Source of the DNA: Dactylosporangium fulvum
GTDB lineage: Bacteria; Actinomycetota; Actinomycetes; Mycobacteriales; Micromonosporaceae
Length of the DNA: 64,000 nt
Direction: 5' to 3'
Assembly: GCF_025137375.1 (NCBI RefSeq)
Contig: NZ_CP073720.1
Coordinates: 10,068,501-10,132,500 of the forward strand
Positions 53,990 to 61,889 of this stretch are shown here, one piece after another (the first letter of the stretch is position 1; every line of letters starts with the position of its first letter). The position numbers and the translations under genes are program-made. The notes under the pieces were generated by a model, which worked only from the letters and a program-made list of their open reading frames with translations, was not told the origin of the DNA and ran no database searches.

Positions 53990-55477
53990 ATGAATATCCT
54001 GAGTCAGGTTATTCCAGGATTGCGTGAAGCCCGGACGCCTTTCACGGTGGGCCTGTTGTGGGCATTGACAGGTTGGCTGTCGACCTTCCTACTCCCTAAG
54101 GCCGCATGGAAGGTTGACGTGTTTTCGGTGACAGGGAAGCAACTCGCCCATCTTCCTGTCGAGGTCATAGTTGCGGTATCCCTAGTACTGATTTACATCA
54201 TGGGGATCTTTTTGGAGGCACTTGCGCTCTTCGTGCGACGGACATTCGGCGTAATCGTCATTCTAGGCGCGACACTAGTTGGCGCCTTAGCAATCCTTGG
54301 CCTAGTCTCACACCTTGGCAACGTCGTCATCTTCGTTCTGGCCTTGGCGATACTATTGGCCTTCCTTCGGCATCGGAGACTCCGCCCAGGAACATCACTG
54401 TCGAACGCGCTTGAAGACACACTCCTGCTCGTATTCCTGAGTCTTGAACGAGGTACAGCTAAGGCGCTGAACGATGTACACCGCATGACGGAATCTGACA
54501 CAGAGATTTTCAATCTCCTCGTGAAGGATGAACTGCGCAAGTACTTCCAGGTGAATGAGCAATTTCTGCACCAGGCGGTTCACCGACTAGATGCCGGCCA
54601 AACTTATCGCGCCGCGATTGCCATGGGCGTGACCATTGATGAAGTATGCGAGCGAGCAACTCCCGAGGAGCGATCGAGGCTCCTCCGACTGAAGACTATG
54701 GACGACTTGAGACTGGCGAGACGAGGGGAAGAAGATCCGCCCGCCGACCTAAAGGAAGTTTTGCTCGACAAGCTTAGAATCAATTCCGAACTGCGCATAT
54801 CGTTCGCAGAGTCGGTGCTGGACTTCTCGAACCTGCGAGACTTGCTCAGGAGGCGCCTAGAAAGAGTTGATTTGCTACTCCGATACAAATACCCCGAGAT
54901 CTACGCGGACTATGATCGAGTTAAGGCCGAGGGAGAGTTCCGGTCCGCCGTTGCAATACCGCTAGTCGCCTTGGTTGTCACAGCTTCATATAACTGGCAC
55001 CTGCGCTTCAACGCGCATCACGGTCTTGGGAAGTTCTGGTGGCTATGCTTAGCTGCTGCAGCAGTGGGTGGAATCGTAGCGGCGGCCGGAGCCACTCAAA
55101 CGAAAAGATCGAAAAGGATTCTGTACAACGCCGTTGTCGACAAGCTTGTCGAGATCGATGACTCGGAAGCCTTTTCGGAATCAGTTTTCGTGTTCAAGCC
55201 GGCCGCCAGCTTTTCGCGGACGGACACGGCACGGCACGTCGCGAAAGAAATCACTGCGGAACGCTGGCGACGCGGCTGGGCTTACTTGGCCGAGAAGTTC
55301 GGCCGAAGAACCGACCGCGATCGTCGTGGGGCCATTGAGCCCGGACCTGTTCGCAATCTAGAGGCCGCACACACGAGCGATAGCAGTCGGCTGAGGGCCG
55401 ATAGGCCCGCCGCCCTGCTTCAGCAGCAGACCTATCACAACCACGTCACACTTGTCTGTCGGCACACAGGTTCATGA
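53990..55477 (+). CDS. Six-helix membrane protein of unknown function (element cargo)
   Basis: A 495-residue protein I cannot assign to a family. Helices are predicted at about 17-36, 57-81, 86-105, 109-126, 317-335 and 345-366. A charged helical cytoplasmic region (about 130-310; ERGTAKALNDVHRMTESDTE, RRRLERVDLLLRYKYPEIY) lies between helices 4 and 5. The GC content and third-position bias are clearly lower than in the flanking chromosome (many A/T-ending codons), a sign of transfer. TATAGT at 53975-53980 gives a near-leaderless promoter. Membrane cargo beside an integrase and a toxin-antitoxin pair could be a defence or superinfection-exclusion factor, but there is no motif to show it. Confidence 0.8.
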   Translation: MNILSQVIPGLREARTPFTVGLLWALTGWLSTFLLPKAAWKVDVFSVTGKQLAHLPVEVIVAVSLVLIYIMGIFLEALALFVRRTFGVIVILGATLVGALAILGLVSHLGNVVIFVLALAILLAFLRHRRLRPGTSLSNALEDTLLLVFLSLERGTAKALNDVHRMTESDTEIFNLLVKDELRKYFQVNEQFLHQAVHRLDAGQTYRAAIAMGVTIDEVCERATPEERSRLLRLKTMDDLRLARRGEEDPPADLKEVLLDKLRINSELRISFAESVLDFSNLRDLLRRRLERVDLLLRYKYPEIYADYDRVKAEGEFRSAVAIPLVALVVTASYNWHLRFNAHHGLGKFWWLCLAAAAVGGIVAAAGATQTKRSKRILYNAVVDKLVEIDDSEAFSESVFVFKPAASFSRTDTARHVAKEITAERWRRGWAYLAEKFGRRTDRDRRGAIEPGPVRNLEAAHTSDSSRLRADRPAALLQQQTYHNHVTLVCRHTGS

Positions 55478-55819
55478 CTGGGTGAGAGCGGCTTCGATGC
55501 GTCGTCGGACCGCTTCGTCTTGACCATCGATACACTTGGCGTAAACCTTGAGCAGGACATTTACGCTGTGCCCAGCCCCTTCGGCAACCTGGGTTGCCGG
55601 GACGCCTGCGTTAAGCCACAACGACACAGCCGCGTGCCGCAGATGATAAGGCACCTTCGCCAAAGGCGAACGCTGCTGAGACTCAGTGCGAGCGAGAAGG
55701 CGAGCCTGCCGCCACACTCGACTGTAGGTCTCTTTCGAGAAGCGAACGAACTTCGCGGCCTTTTCGAGGGCTTCTTCCCTGGTTGACCGATTCCGCCATT
55801 TAGGCGGCCCTTGTCTGTG
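55472..55819 (-). pseudogene. Tyrosine integrase, C-terminal fragment
   Basis: The frame after a TAG at 55822-55820 encodes the last 115 residues of an actinomycete phage-type tyrosine recombinase: PYHLRHAAVSLWLNAG (HxxR box), EGAGHS (third-box His) and VLLKVYAKCIDG with the nucleophilic Tyr. The N-terminal arm-binding domain and the first catalytic Arg are missing. No complete integrase is visible in the window, so excision would need help in trans. Confidence 0.85.
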
Positions 55820-55999
55820 CTATTGGCGCCCTGAGCGAGACGCGATCCTGAACTCTGTCCTCTCGTCCATCAACGTCCGGCGGCGACCTCGATACCCCAT
55901 CGTGCGGTTGACGTCCAGTTCACAGGCGCTGCAGGTCCTTCCGAGCATCGTGGACTGGACTCGAAGGGACGGGCGGATTTCTGCCCACGCGGTCTGGGC

Positions 56000-56296
56000 T
56001 TACGCCGCTTCTCCTTGGTGCCGTTCCAGATATTCCTCGACCGCTGCCCGGATGATTCCGGATCGGCCGGCCCTGTCGCGGCCGGCAGCGCTGTCCAGTC
56101 TGGCGACCATGTCGCTTGGCATCTTCACTGTTACGACTCGTTCGACTACTTCGCCGGCCGGGTCGACCTGGACGAAGGTTCCTGTTGGGCTTGTGGGCTT
56201 TGCCCACTCGCGCCAAGGAGTGATGTCGTCGGCCTCCAGCAGCCAGTTGGCGATCTCGTCCCTGCTCATACGGTCGAAGTCCGGTGTCCCGGTCAT
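56000..56296 (-). CDS. Ribbon-helix-helix protein, probable antitoxin
   Basis: A 98-residue protein. The C-terminal 45 residues form a CopG/ribbon-helix-helix DNA-binding domain (VVTVKMPSDMVARLDSAAG, then RSGIIRAAVEEYLERH); the N-terminal part (EIANWLLEADDITPWREWAK) would bind a toxin. AGGAG lies eight bases before the ATG at 56296, which overlaps the stop of the upstream gene. A perfect palindrome at 56593-56608, at the operon's promoter, is a likely operator. Confidence 0.8.
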   Translation of the reverse strand: MTGTPDFDRMSRDEIANWLLEADDITPWREWAKPTSPTGTFVQVDPAGEVVERVVTVKMPSDMVARLDSAAGRDRAGRSGIIRAAVEEYLERHQGEAA

Positions 56297-56583
56297 CGCT
56301 GATCTCCTCTCTGCATCCACTGCTGACCATCGGTGGCGCCAGCCGCACGAGCGCTGTGCACCCGCCAGACGAACGAGTCGTCATTGCGCACGAGGAGCAC
56401 CCGTACGAGCACGCACGCGTCTGTCTCGGCCACGACGAGGAGCAACAGGTCGTTGTACGCCCGAAGCTGCGACCGCTCGTCACGATCCAGTACCTCGGCA
56501 ACGTCGGCCACGTTCAGCCCATCCCGCAGGGTCGCCTGCGGGAGTTCGTCCGGCTGCGGCATCCGCCACTGCAACTCACTCAT
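56293..56583 (-). CDS. Probable toxin partner (BrnT-like?)
   Basis: A 96-residue protein with a beta-rich C-terminal half (LRAYNDLLLLVVAETDACVL, then FVWRVHSARAAGATDGQQW) that loosely recalls BrnT/DUF4258-type toxins with their VxSARPAT-like end. It is first in a two-gene operon with a ribbon-helix-helix protein, the order seen in BrnT-BrnA systems. Family assignment is tentative; size, order, overlap and operator all fit a type II toxin-antitoxin module. Confidence 0.6.
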   Translation of the reverse strand: MSELQWRMPQPDELPQATLRDGLNVADVAEVLDRDERSQLRAYNDLLLLVVAETDACVLVRVLLVRNDDSFVWRVHSARAAGATDGQQWMQRGDQR

Positions 56584-56592
56584 GGGGTATCA

Positions 56593-56608
56593 GTATTACC
56601 GGTAATAC
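56593..56608 (-). promoter_or_regulatory. Perfect 16-bp palindrome, putative antitoxin operator
   Basis: GTATTACC/GGTAATAC lies 10-25 bp before the ATG at 56583, overlapping a possible -10 (TAATAC). The half-site GGTA is echoed in the flanking GGTATC. The location is typical for autorepression by a ribbon-helix-helix antitoxin. Confidence 0.65.
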
Positions 56609-56784
56609 CGGCGATCGGTAGCCGATCGGCGGGATCGCCGCCCGGTGGCTCTGCGGAACGGTCCGGATCAAGGTCGCCTGGCCCGTGGCGGTGCCGCCTG
56701 CATCCGCGGTGGTCCCGTGCCTGAGGAGTGTCATCGATCTCCCAGTTCGGTCTATCGGCGCAGGTCAAGCCAGGCGCACGCTCT

Positions 56785-56849
56785 GGTCTTGAAAACCGGT
56801 GAGGCGTTCCGCGTCTCCGTGGGTTCGAATCCCACGCCCTCCGCCAAAG
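56785..56849 (+). repeat. Right attachment repeat (65 bp partial tRNA-Ser)
   Basis: An exact copy of 53550-53614, comprising the anticodon loop to CCAAAG of tRNA-Ser. The preceding sequence has no tRNA 5' half, so it is not a gene. It marks the far end of the element. Confidence 0.93.
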
Positions 56850-57039
56850 ATCAGCCGAGACACTCGGCGACCAGCCAAGACGTAACTTGGCTGCCGTCCT
56901 CGCACTGCGGTCAGCCGTCTGGCAAGGTCCCGCTAAGACTCATCCCAGCTGTTCGGCCGGGCGTGCGTGCCCTTGGCCGGGCCGGGCCGGACCGCTCGCT
57001 GTATCCGGACCATGCGATCGCGCCGTCCGTAGCGCTCCC

Positions 57040-57275
57040 TGGGACGCTCGAGGCGCTCGCCGCCGTCCGTGAGGCCGGCGGGCCGGGCACGAAGGGCGTC
57101 TGGCTGGCCCGGCGCTGGCTGATGGCGATCGACGTGGCCGGCACCCCGGCCGACGTGGAACGGTTCGGCCGGATGGGGTCGGGGCCGAAGGCGTCGGCGT
57201 ACCAGAAGCTGCACGTCGCAGCCCTCGCCGAGTGCGGCAGCCACGCGATCGTCGGGGCGGTGCTCGGGCTCGTGC
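57040..57275 (+). pseudogene. IS4-type transposase fragment
   Basis: The frame encodes WLARRWLMAID, then TPADVERFGRMGSGPKAS and KLHVAALAECGSHAIVG, closely matching the middle of the transposase at 60380-61465. The catalytic Asp segment (ATSFDVAD) is deleted, and both ends are lost. It is a relic of the same or a sister insertion sequence, in the opposite orientation, just outside the tRNA-Ser element. The rest of 56850-57384 has no other gene. Confidence 0.85.
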
Positions 57276-57384
57276 CGTACCGGGGAACGTCCATGCCTCG
57301 TGGTCGGTGTCCTGGCTGAACCGGATGGTGTCGGCGGCCCCGTCGAGGAGATGTCGAGGAGGTGCTGTCGGGCGTGTTTCCGGT

Positions 57385-58671
57385 TCACTGCGCTGGCGGC
57401 TCTTTGCTGGACTGGCCGCCGGCGTTGTGGGGGGTGAGTGCCTGCGCCATGCGGCTGAGCAGGAGTTGCCGTTCCTGTCTGGTCGGTGCGAGTTCGGCCG
57501 CGCGTTCCAGCTCGGCTGCGGCCTCGGTGTGGCGGCCGAGCCGGGTGAGGATGTCCCCGCGCACCGCGCCCAGCAGGTGGTAGTCGGCCATCCGGCGGTC
57601 GGCGAGCAGTGGTCGGGTCGTGGCGAGTGCGGCTTCGGGTCCGTCGACGTGGAGCACGGCGACCGCGCGGTTGAGCTCCACGACGGGTGAGCGGGTGATC
57701 TGGGTGAGGGCGTCGTAGAGCGCGAGGATGGCGACCCAGTCGGTGACTGCGAACGTCGCCGCGCGGGCGTGGCAGGCGGAGATGGCGGCCTGCAGCGAAA
57801 ACACGCCGAGGGGCCGGGCCAGGTCGAAAGCGCGGTCGAGCATGCTGAGGCCGTGCTCGACCAGCGTGCGGTCCCAGAGTCGACGGTCCTGGTCCTCGAG
57901 CCGGACCGGGATGCCGGCAGCGTCGACCCGGGTCCGGAAGCGGGAGGCCTGCAACTCCATGAGAGCGACCAGTCCGAACACTTCGGGCTCGGTCGGGGAG
58001 AGTCCTGCGAGGACCCGTCCCATCCGCATCGCCTCGACGGCGAGGTCGGCGCGGACGAGGTTCGTGCCTGACGAGGCCGAATAGCCCTCGTTGAAGATCG
58101 CGTAGAGCACATCCAGCACCGCGCGCAGACGTTCGGGGAGTTCCCCGGCTGACGGGGCCTCGATCGGCACCCGCGCCTCGGCCAGGGTCCGCTTGGCGCG
58201 TGAGATCCGCTGCCCGATCGTCGCAGTGGGCACGAGGAAAGCACGGGCGACCTCGTCGGTCGTCAGCCCGCCGAAGAGCCTCAGTGTGAGCGCGACCCGG
58301 GATTCGGGTGAGAGCACGGGATGGCACGTGGTGAACACCATGGTGAGCAGGTCGTCCGGGATCGGATCGAGTGCCTCGTCCGCGACATCGGCCAGCTCGC
58401 CCTCGTGCCCGGCAACGAGGAGCGGCGCCTTCCTACGGGCCGTCTCCTCGCGCCGGGCACGGTCGATCGCCTTGTGCCAGGCGGTCTTCATCAGCCAGGC
58501 ACCCGGCCTCGGCGGGATGCCGTCAGCCGGCCACTGCTCCAATGCCGACACGAACGCCTCGGACACAAGATCCTCGGCGATGTCGAGGCTCCCGATCCGG
58601 CGGGCGAGTGTCGCGATCAACTGAGGCGCCTCGATCCGCCACAGCGCCTCGACCGACTTGCGCAGGTCCAT
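57385..58671 (-). CDS. ECF sigma factor with C-terminal TPR-like extension (ECF42 type)
   Basis: A 428-residue sigma factor. Region 2 (about 10-80: IAEDLVSEAFVSALEQWP) and region 4 (about 110-165: VALTLRLFGGLTTDEVARAF, IGQRISRAKR) are followed by a 250-residue extension with the DUF6596 signature YAIFNEGYSASSG and TPR-like helices. This is the ECF42 architecture, in which the extension, not an anti-sigma factor, controls activity and partners are DGPF/YCII proteins. A YCII gene lies 13 bp upstream, followed by DUF1801 and RibD genes, all on the same strand, so this is the last gene of a four-gene operon. Confidence 0.93.
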   Translation of the reverse strand: MDLRKSVEALWRIEAPQLIATLARRIGSLDIAEDLVSEAFVSALEQWPADGIPPRPGAWLMKTAWHKAIDRARREETARRKAPLLVAGHEGELADVADEALDPIPDDLLTMVFTTCHPVLSPESRVALTLRLFGGLTTDEVARAFLVPTATIGQRISRAKRTLAEARVPIEAPSAGELPERLRAVLDVLYAIFNEGYSASSGTNLVRADLAVEAMRMGRVLAGLSPTEPEVFGLVALMELQASRFRTRVDAAGIPVRLEDQDRRLWDRTLVEHGLSMLDRAFDLARPLGVFSLQAAISACHARAATFAVTDWVAILALYDALTQITRSPVVELNRAVAVLHVDGPEAALATTRPLLADRRMADYHLLGAVRGDILTRLGRHTEAAAELERAAELAPTRQERQLLLSRMAQALTPHNAGGQSSKEPPAQ

Positions 58672-58684
58672 GGCCGGGCCCGGT

Positions 58685-59110
58685 TCAGTCCGAGGCCGGG
58701 TCGAGCAACTGCTCGCTCTTGGCGAGCGCGTCAGCGTCGACAGTCCGGGCGAAGTCGGCCATGTCGAACAACGGCCGGATCTCCAAAATCTGCGAGTCGC
58801 CGTAGGACGGGTCGAACGGACACCTCTTCGCCCACTCGACCGCCTCGGCCAGCGAGCTGACCTCCCAGATCCAGTAGCCCGCGATCACCTCTTTGGACTC
58901 GGTGAACGGGCCGTCGACCACCGTCGTGCCCGCTGTCGAGAACGCGACCCTCGCCCCGGCGGCGCTGGGCTGGAGTCCCTCACCGCCGAGCATGATGCCG
59001 GCGTTGACGAGCTGCTCGTTGAAGACCCGCATCTTCTCGAACATCTCGGTCGTCGGCTCACCGTTGCCCTCGTCAGCGGCATCGCCCTTGGTCATCACCA
59101 TCACACGCAT
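58685..59110 (-). CDS. YCII-related (DGPF-domain) protein
   Basis: A 141-residue protein with the DGPF motif VDGPFTESKE and the YCII-like ferredoxin fold (MRVMVMTKGDA, AGYWIWEVSSLAEAVEWA). Such proteins accompany ECF42 sigma factors and may be small enzymes or sensors in their signalling. The start is the ATG at 59110; the longer frame upstream is a different gene's shadow. Confidence 0.9.
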   Translation of the reverse strand: MRVMVMTKGDAADEGNGEPTTEMFEKMRVFNEQLVNAGIMLGGEGLQPSAAGARVAFSTAGTTVVDGPFTESKEVIAGYWIWEVSSLAEAVEWAKRCPFDPSYGDSQILEIRPLFDMADFARTVDADALAKSEQLLDPASD

Positions 59111-59138
59111 GAGAAGGATCCTCTCGGTTGATCCGGTC

Positions 59139-59483
59139 TCAGTCCAGGCCGGTGGTCCGGCGCAGCAGACCGGCGATGAAATCGGTGTCGACCGTGTCGC
59201 CCTCGGCGAGGTCGACGACCTTACGGTCGCCGTTGCCCATCGACCGCAGCACGCCCGGCACCGGGGCGACCGCACCAGCACCGAACACCATGAACGAGAC
59301 CTTGGCGGCGGCCACGTGCAGCGCTGCGGTGTTCTGGCCGGCGAGGTTGAAGTGCGGCTTGCCGTACTGGATGACCTCCTCGACGCCGGGGACGGTGTCA
59401 AGAACGGTCTGGCGCAGCGTCGCGCACAGGTCCTGCTGCCACGGCTTGGTCTTGGCGAGGTAATCGGTGACGTCCTGGCTCAT
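59139..59483 (-). CDS. DUF1801 (YdhG-like) protein
   Basis: A 114-residue YdhG/DUF1801 protein: KPWQQDLCATLRQTVLDTVP, VEEVIQYGKPHF, FMVFGAGAVAPVPGV. The family has a small alpha/beta fold resembling FrataxinCyaY-like proteins and no established activity. AGGAG lies eight bases before the ATG. It follows the RibD-fold gene by 14 bp and precedes the YCII gene by 28 bp. Confidence 0.85.
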   Translation of the reverse strand: MSQDVTDYLAKTKPWQQDLCATLRQTVLDTVPGVEEVIQYGKPHFNLAGQNTAALHVAAAKVSFMVFGAGAVAPVPGVLRSMGNGDRKVVDLAEGDTVDTDFIAGLLRRTTGLD

Positions 59484-59497
59484 CTCGGTGCTCCTGT

Positions 59498-60046
59498 TCA
59501 GACGGTGGTGACGCGGTAGGTCGACACGACCACACCGGACTCGAAGGTGGTGGTCTCGAAGCGCTGGAGGCCGGTTCGGCTCTCGGCGCGGAACAGCGGC
59601 TCGCCACTGCCCTTGAGAACCGGGTAGGTCCAGACCTTGTACTCGTCGAGGAGGCCGGCCGTCGCGAGTGCATCGGTCAACCGGCCGTTGCCCCAGATCA
59701 GGATATCGGTGCCATCGTCCTCCTTGAGCGCCTTGACAGCGGTCAGCAACTCGTCGCCGGCGATGACGGTCGTCGAGTTCCAGACGCTGGTGTCGACCGG
59801 CTGGGAAGCCACGACGTACTTGTGCATGGCGTTGACATGGTCGGCGTACGGGTTGCCACCCCTGTAGGGCCACGCCTGCGCCATGCCCTCGTAGGTGACG
59901 CGGCCCAGGAGCAGCGTGTCGGCGCCGAGCGCCAGGTCCAAGGCGTACCGCATGGCCGCCGGGTCGTTGTATGCCAGCGACCACTCGTGGGGGTTGTCGA
60001 TGAAGCCGTCGACAGTGCTGTAGGTCGAAGCGATAATGCGTCGCAT
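59498..60046 (-). CDS. RibD C-terminal/DHFR-fold reductase (ECF operon)
   Basis: A 182-residue relative of the protein at 4679-5272, first gene of the ECF operon. It opens MRRIIASTYSTVDGFIDNP, with LGADTLLLGRVTYEGMAQAW, HKYVVASQP and ILIWGNGRLTDALATAGLLD as the cofactor-binding elements. GGGGAG lies six bases before the ATG at 60046; the longer frame to 60088 includes the leader hairpin. ECF42 operons often carry such reductases as apparent effectors. Confidence 0.88.
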   Translation of the reverse strand: MRRIIASTYSTVDGFIDNPHEWSLAYNDPAAMRYALDLALGADTLLLGRVTYEGMAQAWPYRGGNPYADHVNAMHKYVVASQPVDTSVWNSTTVIAGDELLTAVKALKEDDGTDILIWGNGRLTDALATAGLLDEYKVWTYPVLKGSGEPLFRAESRTGLQRFETTTFESGVVVSTYRVTTV

Positions 60047-60065
60047 CAGGTCTCCCCTGGTAGTG

Positions 60066-60084
60066 GGGCCGGCTTTTCCGGCCC
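60066..60084 (-). other. Leader hairpin of the ECF operon
   Basis: GGGCCGG and CCGGCCC flank a 5-nt loop, about 20 bases before the RibD-fold ATG. It could slow or stabilise the leader RNA; no function is known. Confidence 0.4.
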
Positions 60085-60121
60085 GCACCCATCCTTCGCG
60101 CGACAGCGCACCGTTTCGACA

Positions 60122-61465
60122 TCAGAGCCAAAAAAATCTTTCATGCTCCGCGTCGCCCGACACAGCCCTCGATTTCTCGCTGCTCGGTGCCGCGATCGCG
60201 GCCGGGATTGCACTCCTCCGCACGCCCGCCGACCTCGCCTCGCCCCTCGCCTCGCCCCTCGCCGCGGGCATGATGACCGCCGCCTTGCAGATGGCTCTGC
60301 GTGATCGCGAGTTCGCCGAACTCATCACCGCCGGCGACGAACGGACGGGCAGCACGAGCACCACCAACCCCACCCACACCAGGACCTCACCGCGGCCGCG
60401 CAGGTCGGTCTTCAGTTCGTCCAGTGCGGATTCTTCCTCCCAGCGCTGGTGATAGGCCTCGGCCAGGTCGGTGGCGGGGACCTCGTGCGGGTCGGTGATG
60501 GTGGTGACCACGACGATCAGGTCGCTGTCGGGGTTGCGGTCCGGGACGGTGTACTCGACCACCCGCACGAGACGGGCCAGGTCCGCGGGAACATCGTGGC
60601 CGGCTCTGGCCTGCTCGGCCAGCCGGGCCAGCCGCTGGGCACTCAGGCCGGGAGCGTAGATCAGCGCCTGGTAGGAGCCGTCGGCCAGCCAGCGCAGGTG
60701 GCCGACCGATACCGACGCGCCGATCCGCCGGGCCAGGTCGGCGCCGGTGGCGGCGAACGCCTGGAACAGTTCGTAGGAGTACAGGCCGGCGTCGGCCATG
60801 ACCAGCATGTCCGGGCCGACCGCGCCGGCAAGGCCGGCGGCCAGGGTGCGCTCCCCGGTCCGGCAGCCGCCCAGCACCGCGCCGACGATGGCGTGACTGC
60901 CGCACTCCGCGAGAGCGGCGACGTGCAGTTTCGGATATGCCGACGCTTTCGGCCCGGACCCCATCCGACCGAACCGTTCCACATTCTCCGGGGTGTCGGC
61001 CACGTCGAAGCTGGTCGCGTCAATCGCCATCAACCGGCGGCGGCCGAGCCAGGCGCCTTTCGTACCTGCCGTGGCCAGGGGCACCGCGGCCCGCTCGAAC
61101 AACGCCTGCACCGGCTCGACACCGAGTCGCTGCCGGGCCTGGGTGATCGCCGACTTGGTCGGGACCAGCCAATCGTCATCCCAAGAGCCGAGTTTGCGCA
61201 GGTTACCCACCAGTCGACGCATCACCTCGTCATACGACTCGGCGAAGAACAACCCCATCGCGATCACATACCGGACCATCACGTGCGCCGGCAGCCGCCG
61301 GGACCGCTGCTCCCGCCGCTGTGTGCGGTTGAGGACCTCATCGAGGAGGTCACGACTGAACCGGGCCGACACCACACCCAACCCGACATGGTCGGTCAAC
61401 CGACCCCACGGCCGTTCCTCCGCCATCGATGACGTCACGGCCAGCCACCGTACCGGCCTCCACAA
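60122..61465 (-). pseudogene. IS4-type transposase, C-terminally truncated
   Basis: The 447-residue frame is a DDE transposase of the IS4 superfamily up to about residue 362: an N-terminal IS4-type domain (LLDEVLNRTQRREQRSRRLP), first Asp in LMAIDATSFDVADTP, second in VMADAGLYSYELF, and the YREK-like YHQRWEEESALDELKTDLRG. After GRGEVL at 60380 the last 85 residues are unrelated sequence read antisense to the plus-strand remnant, so the normal C-terminus and one inverted repeat are gone. The region 61466-61575 (CATTGAGCCTAGAGCC) may hold the other IS end. It is probably inactive. Confidence 0.85.
60151..60380 (+). pseudogene. Truncated plus-strand gene remnant at IS junction
   Basis: The plus frame (DFSLLGAAIAAGIALLRTPA, then GMMTAALQMALRDREFAELI) shows good codon bias over about 75 codons and looks like the tail of a regulator such as a TetR protein, but there is no start and the reading ends where the transposase similarity begins at 60380. 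The IS may have inserted into it. Identity uncertain. Confidence 0.4.
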
Positions 61466-61575
61466 TCGACGTCAGCTCACCACGCTGACCTCGGCAGAAG
61501 CCTTATCTGAACGGCATTGAGCCTAGAGCCCACACCCTGCCCGGATCCAGACGCCCCGTTCTAGTTTTCAGGTAG

Positions 61576-61703
61576 GCCGCCATACTCGTCGAGCTGGTCC
61601 AGGGACACATCGGCGAGAAGCGCTACGGCGGCAACAAGCAGCTCGGCTACGCGGGCTGATCAAGCGGAAGCTGTCGGCTGACCGGGCCAACCTGCCGGTC
61701 TGA
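61576..61703 (+). pseudogene. Frame-broken coding remnant
   Basis: One frame reads AILVELVQGHIGEKRYGGNK to a TGA at 61657, and the next frame continues LIKRKLSADRANLPV to a TGA at 61701. Together they look like the end of one protein broken by a frameshift, perhaps a transposase or phage protein. I do not recognise it. Confidence 0.35.
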
Positions 61704-61889
61704 ACGATCCGATTCCCCACGGAACACTGGCAATCACGGCGGGGCGTCGGCACGCTACAGTCCGTAGCCCGTCAGCTAGCGTTCGCGTGTCCCGGCCGTC
61801 GTCATGACGGGCTCCGGCCGTGCGGGCGCGCGAACCAGCGGGCCGCGTCCCCGCACGGGCGCGGCCCGCTCCCGTCCGTGGAGACCCCT

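Larger units (their letters stand above)
53550..56784. mobile_element. Decayed integrative element in tRNA-Ser (about 3.2 kb)
   Basis: The segment is bounded by the 65-bp direct repeats. It contains a lower-GC six-helix membrane protein, a C-terminal tyrosine-integrase stump next to no complete integrase, and a two-gene toxin-antitoxin-like operon. No replication, excisionase or transfer gene is visible, so it is a remnant or a minimal satellite, no longer mobile by itself. Confidence 0.82.

Noticed and set aside
56785..56849. A second tRNA-Ser
   Set aside because: Only the 3' half is present; the acceptor 5' strand and D-arm are missing, so it is an attachment-site copy.
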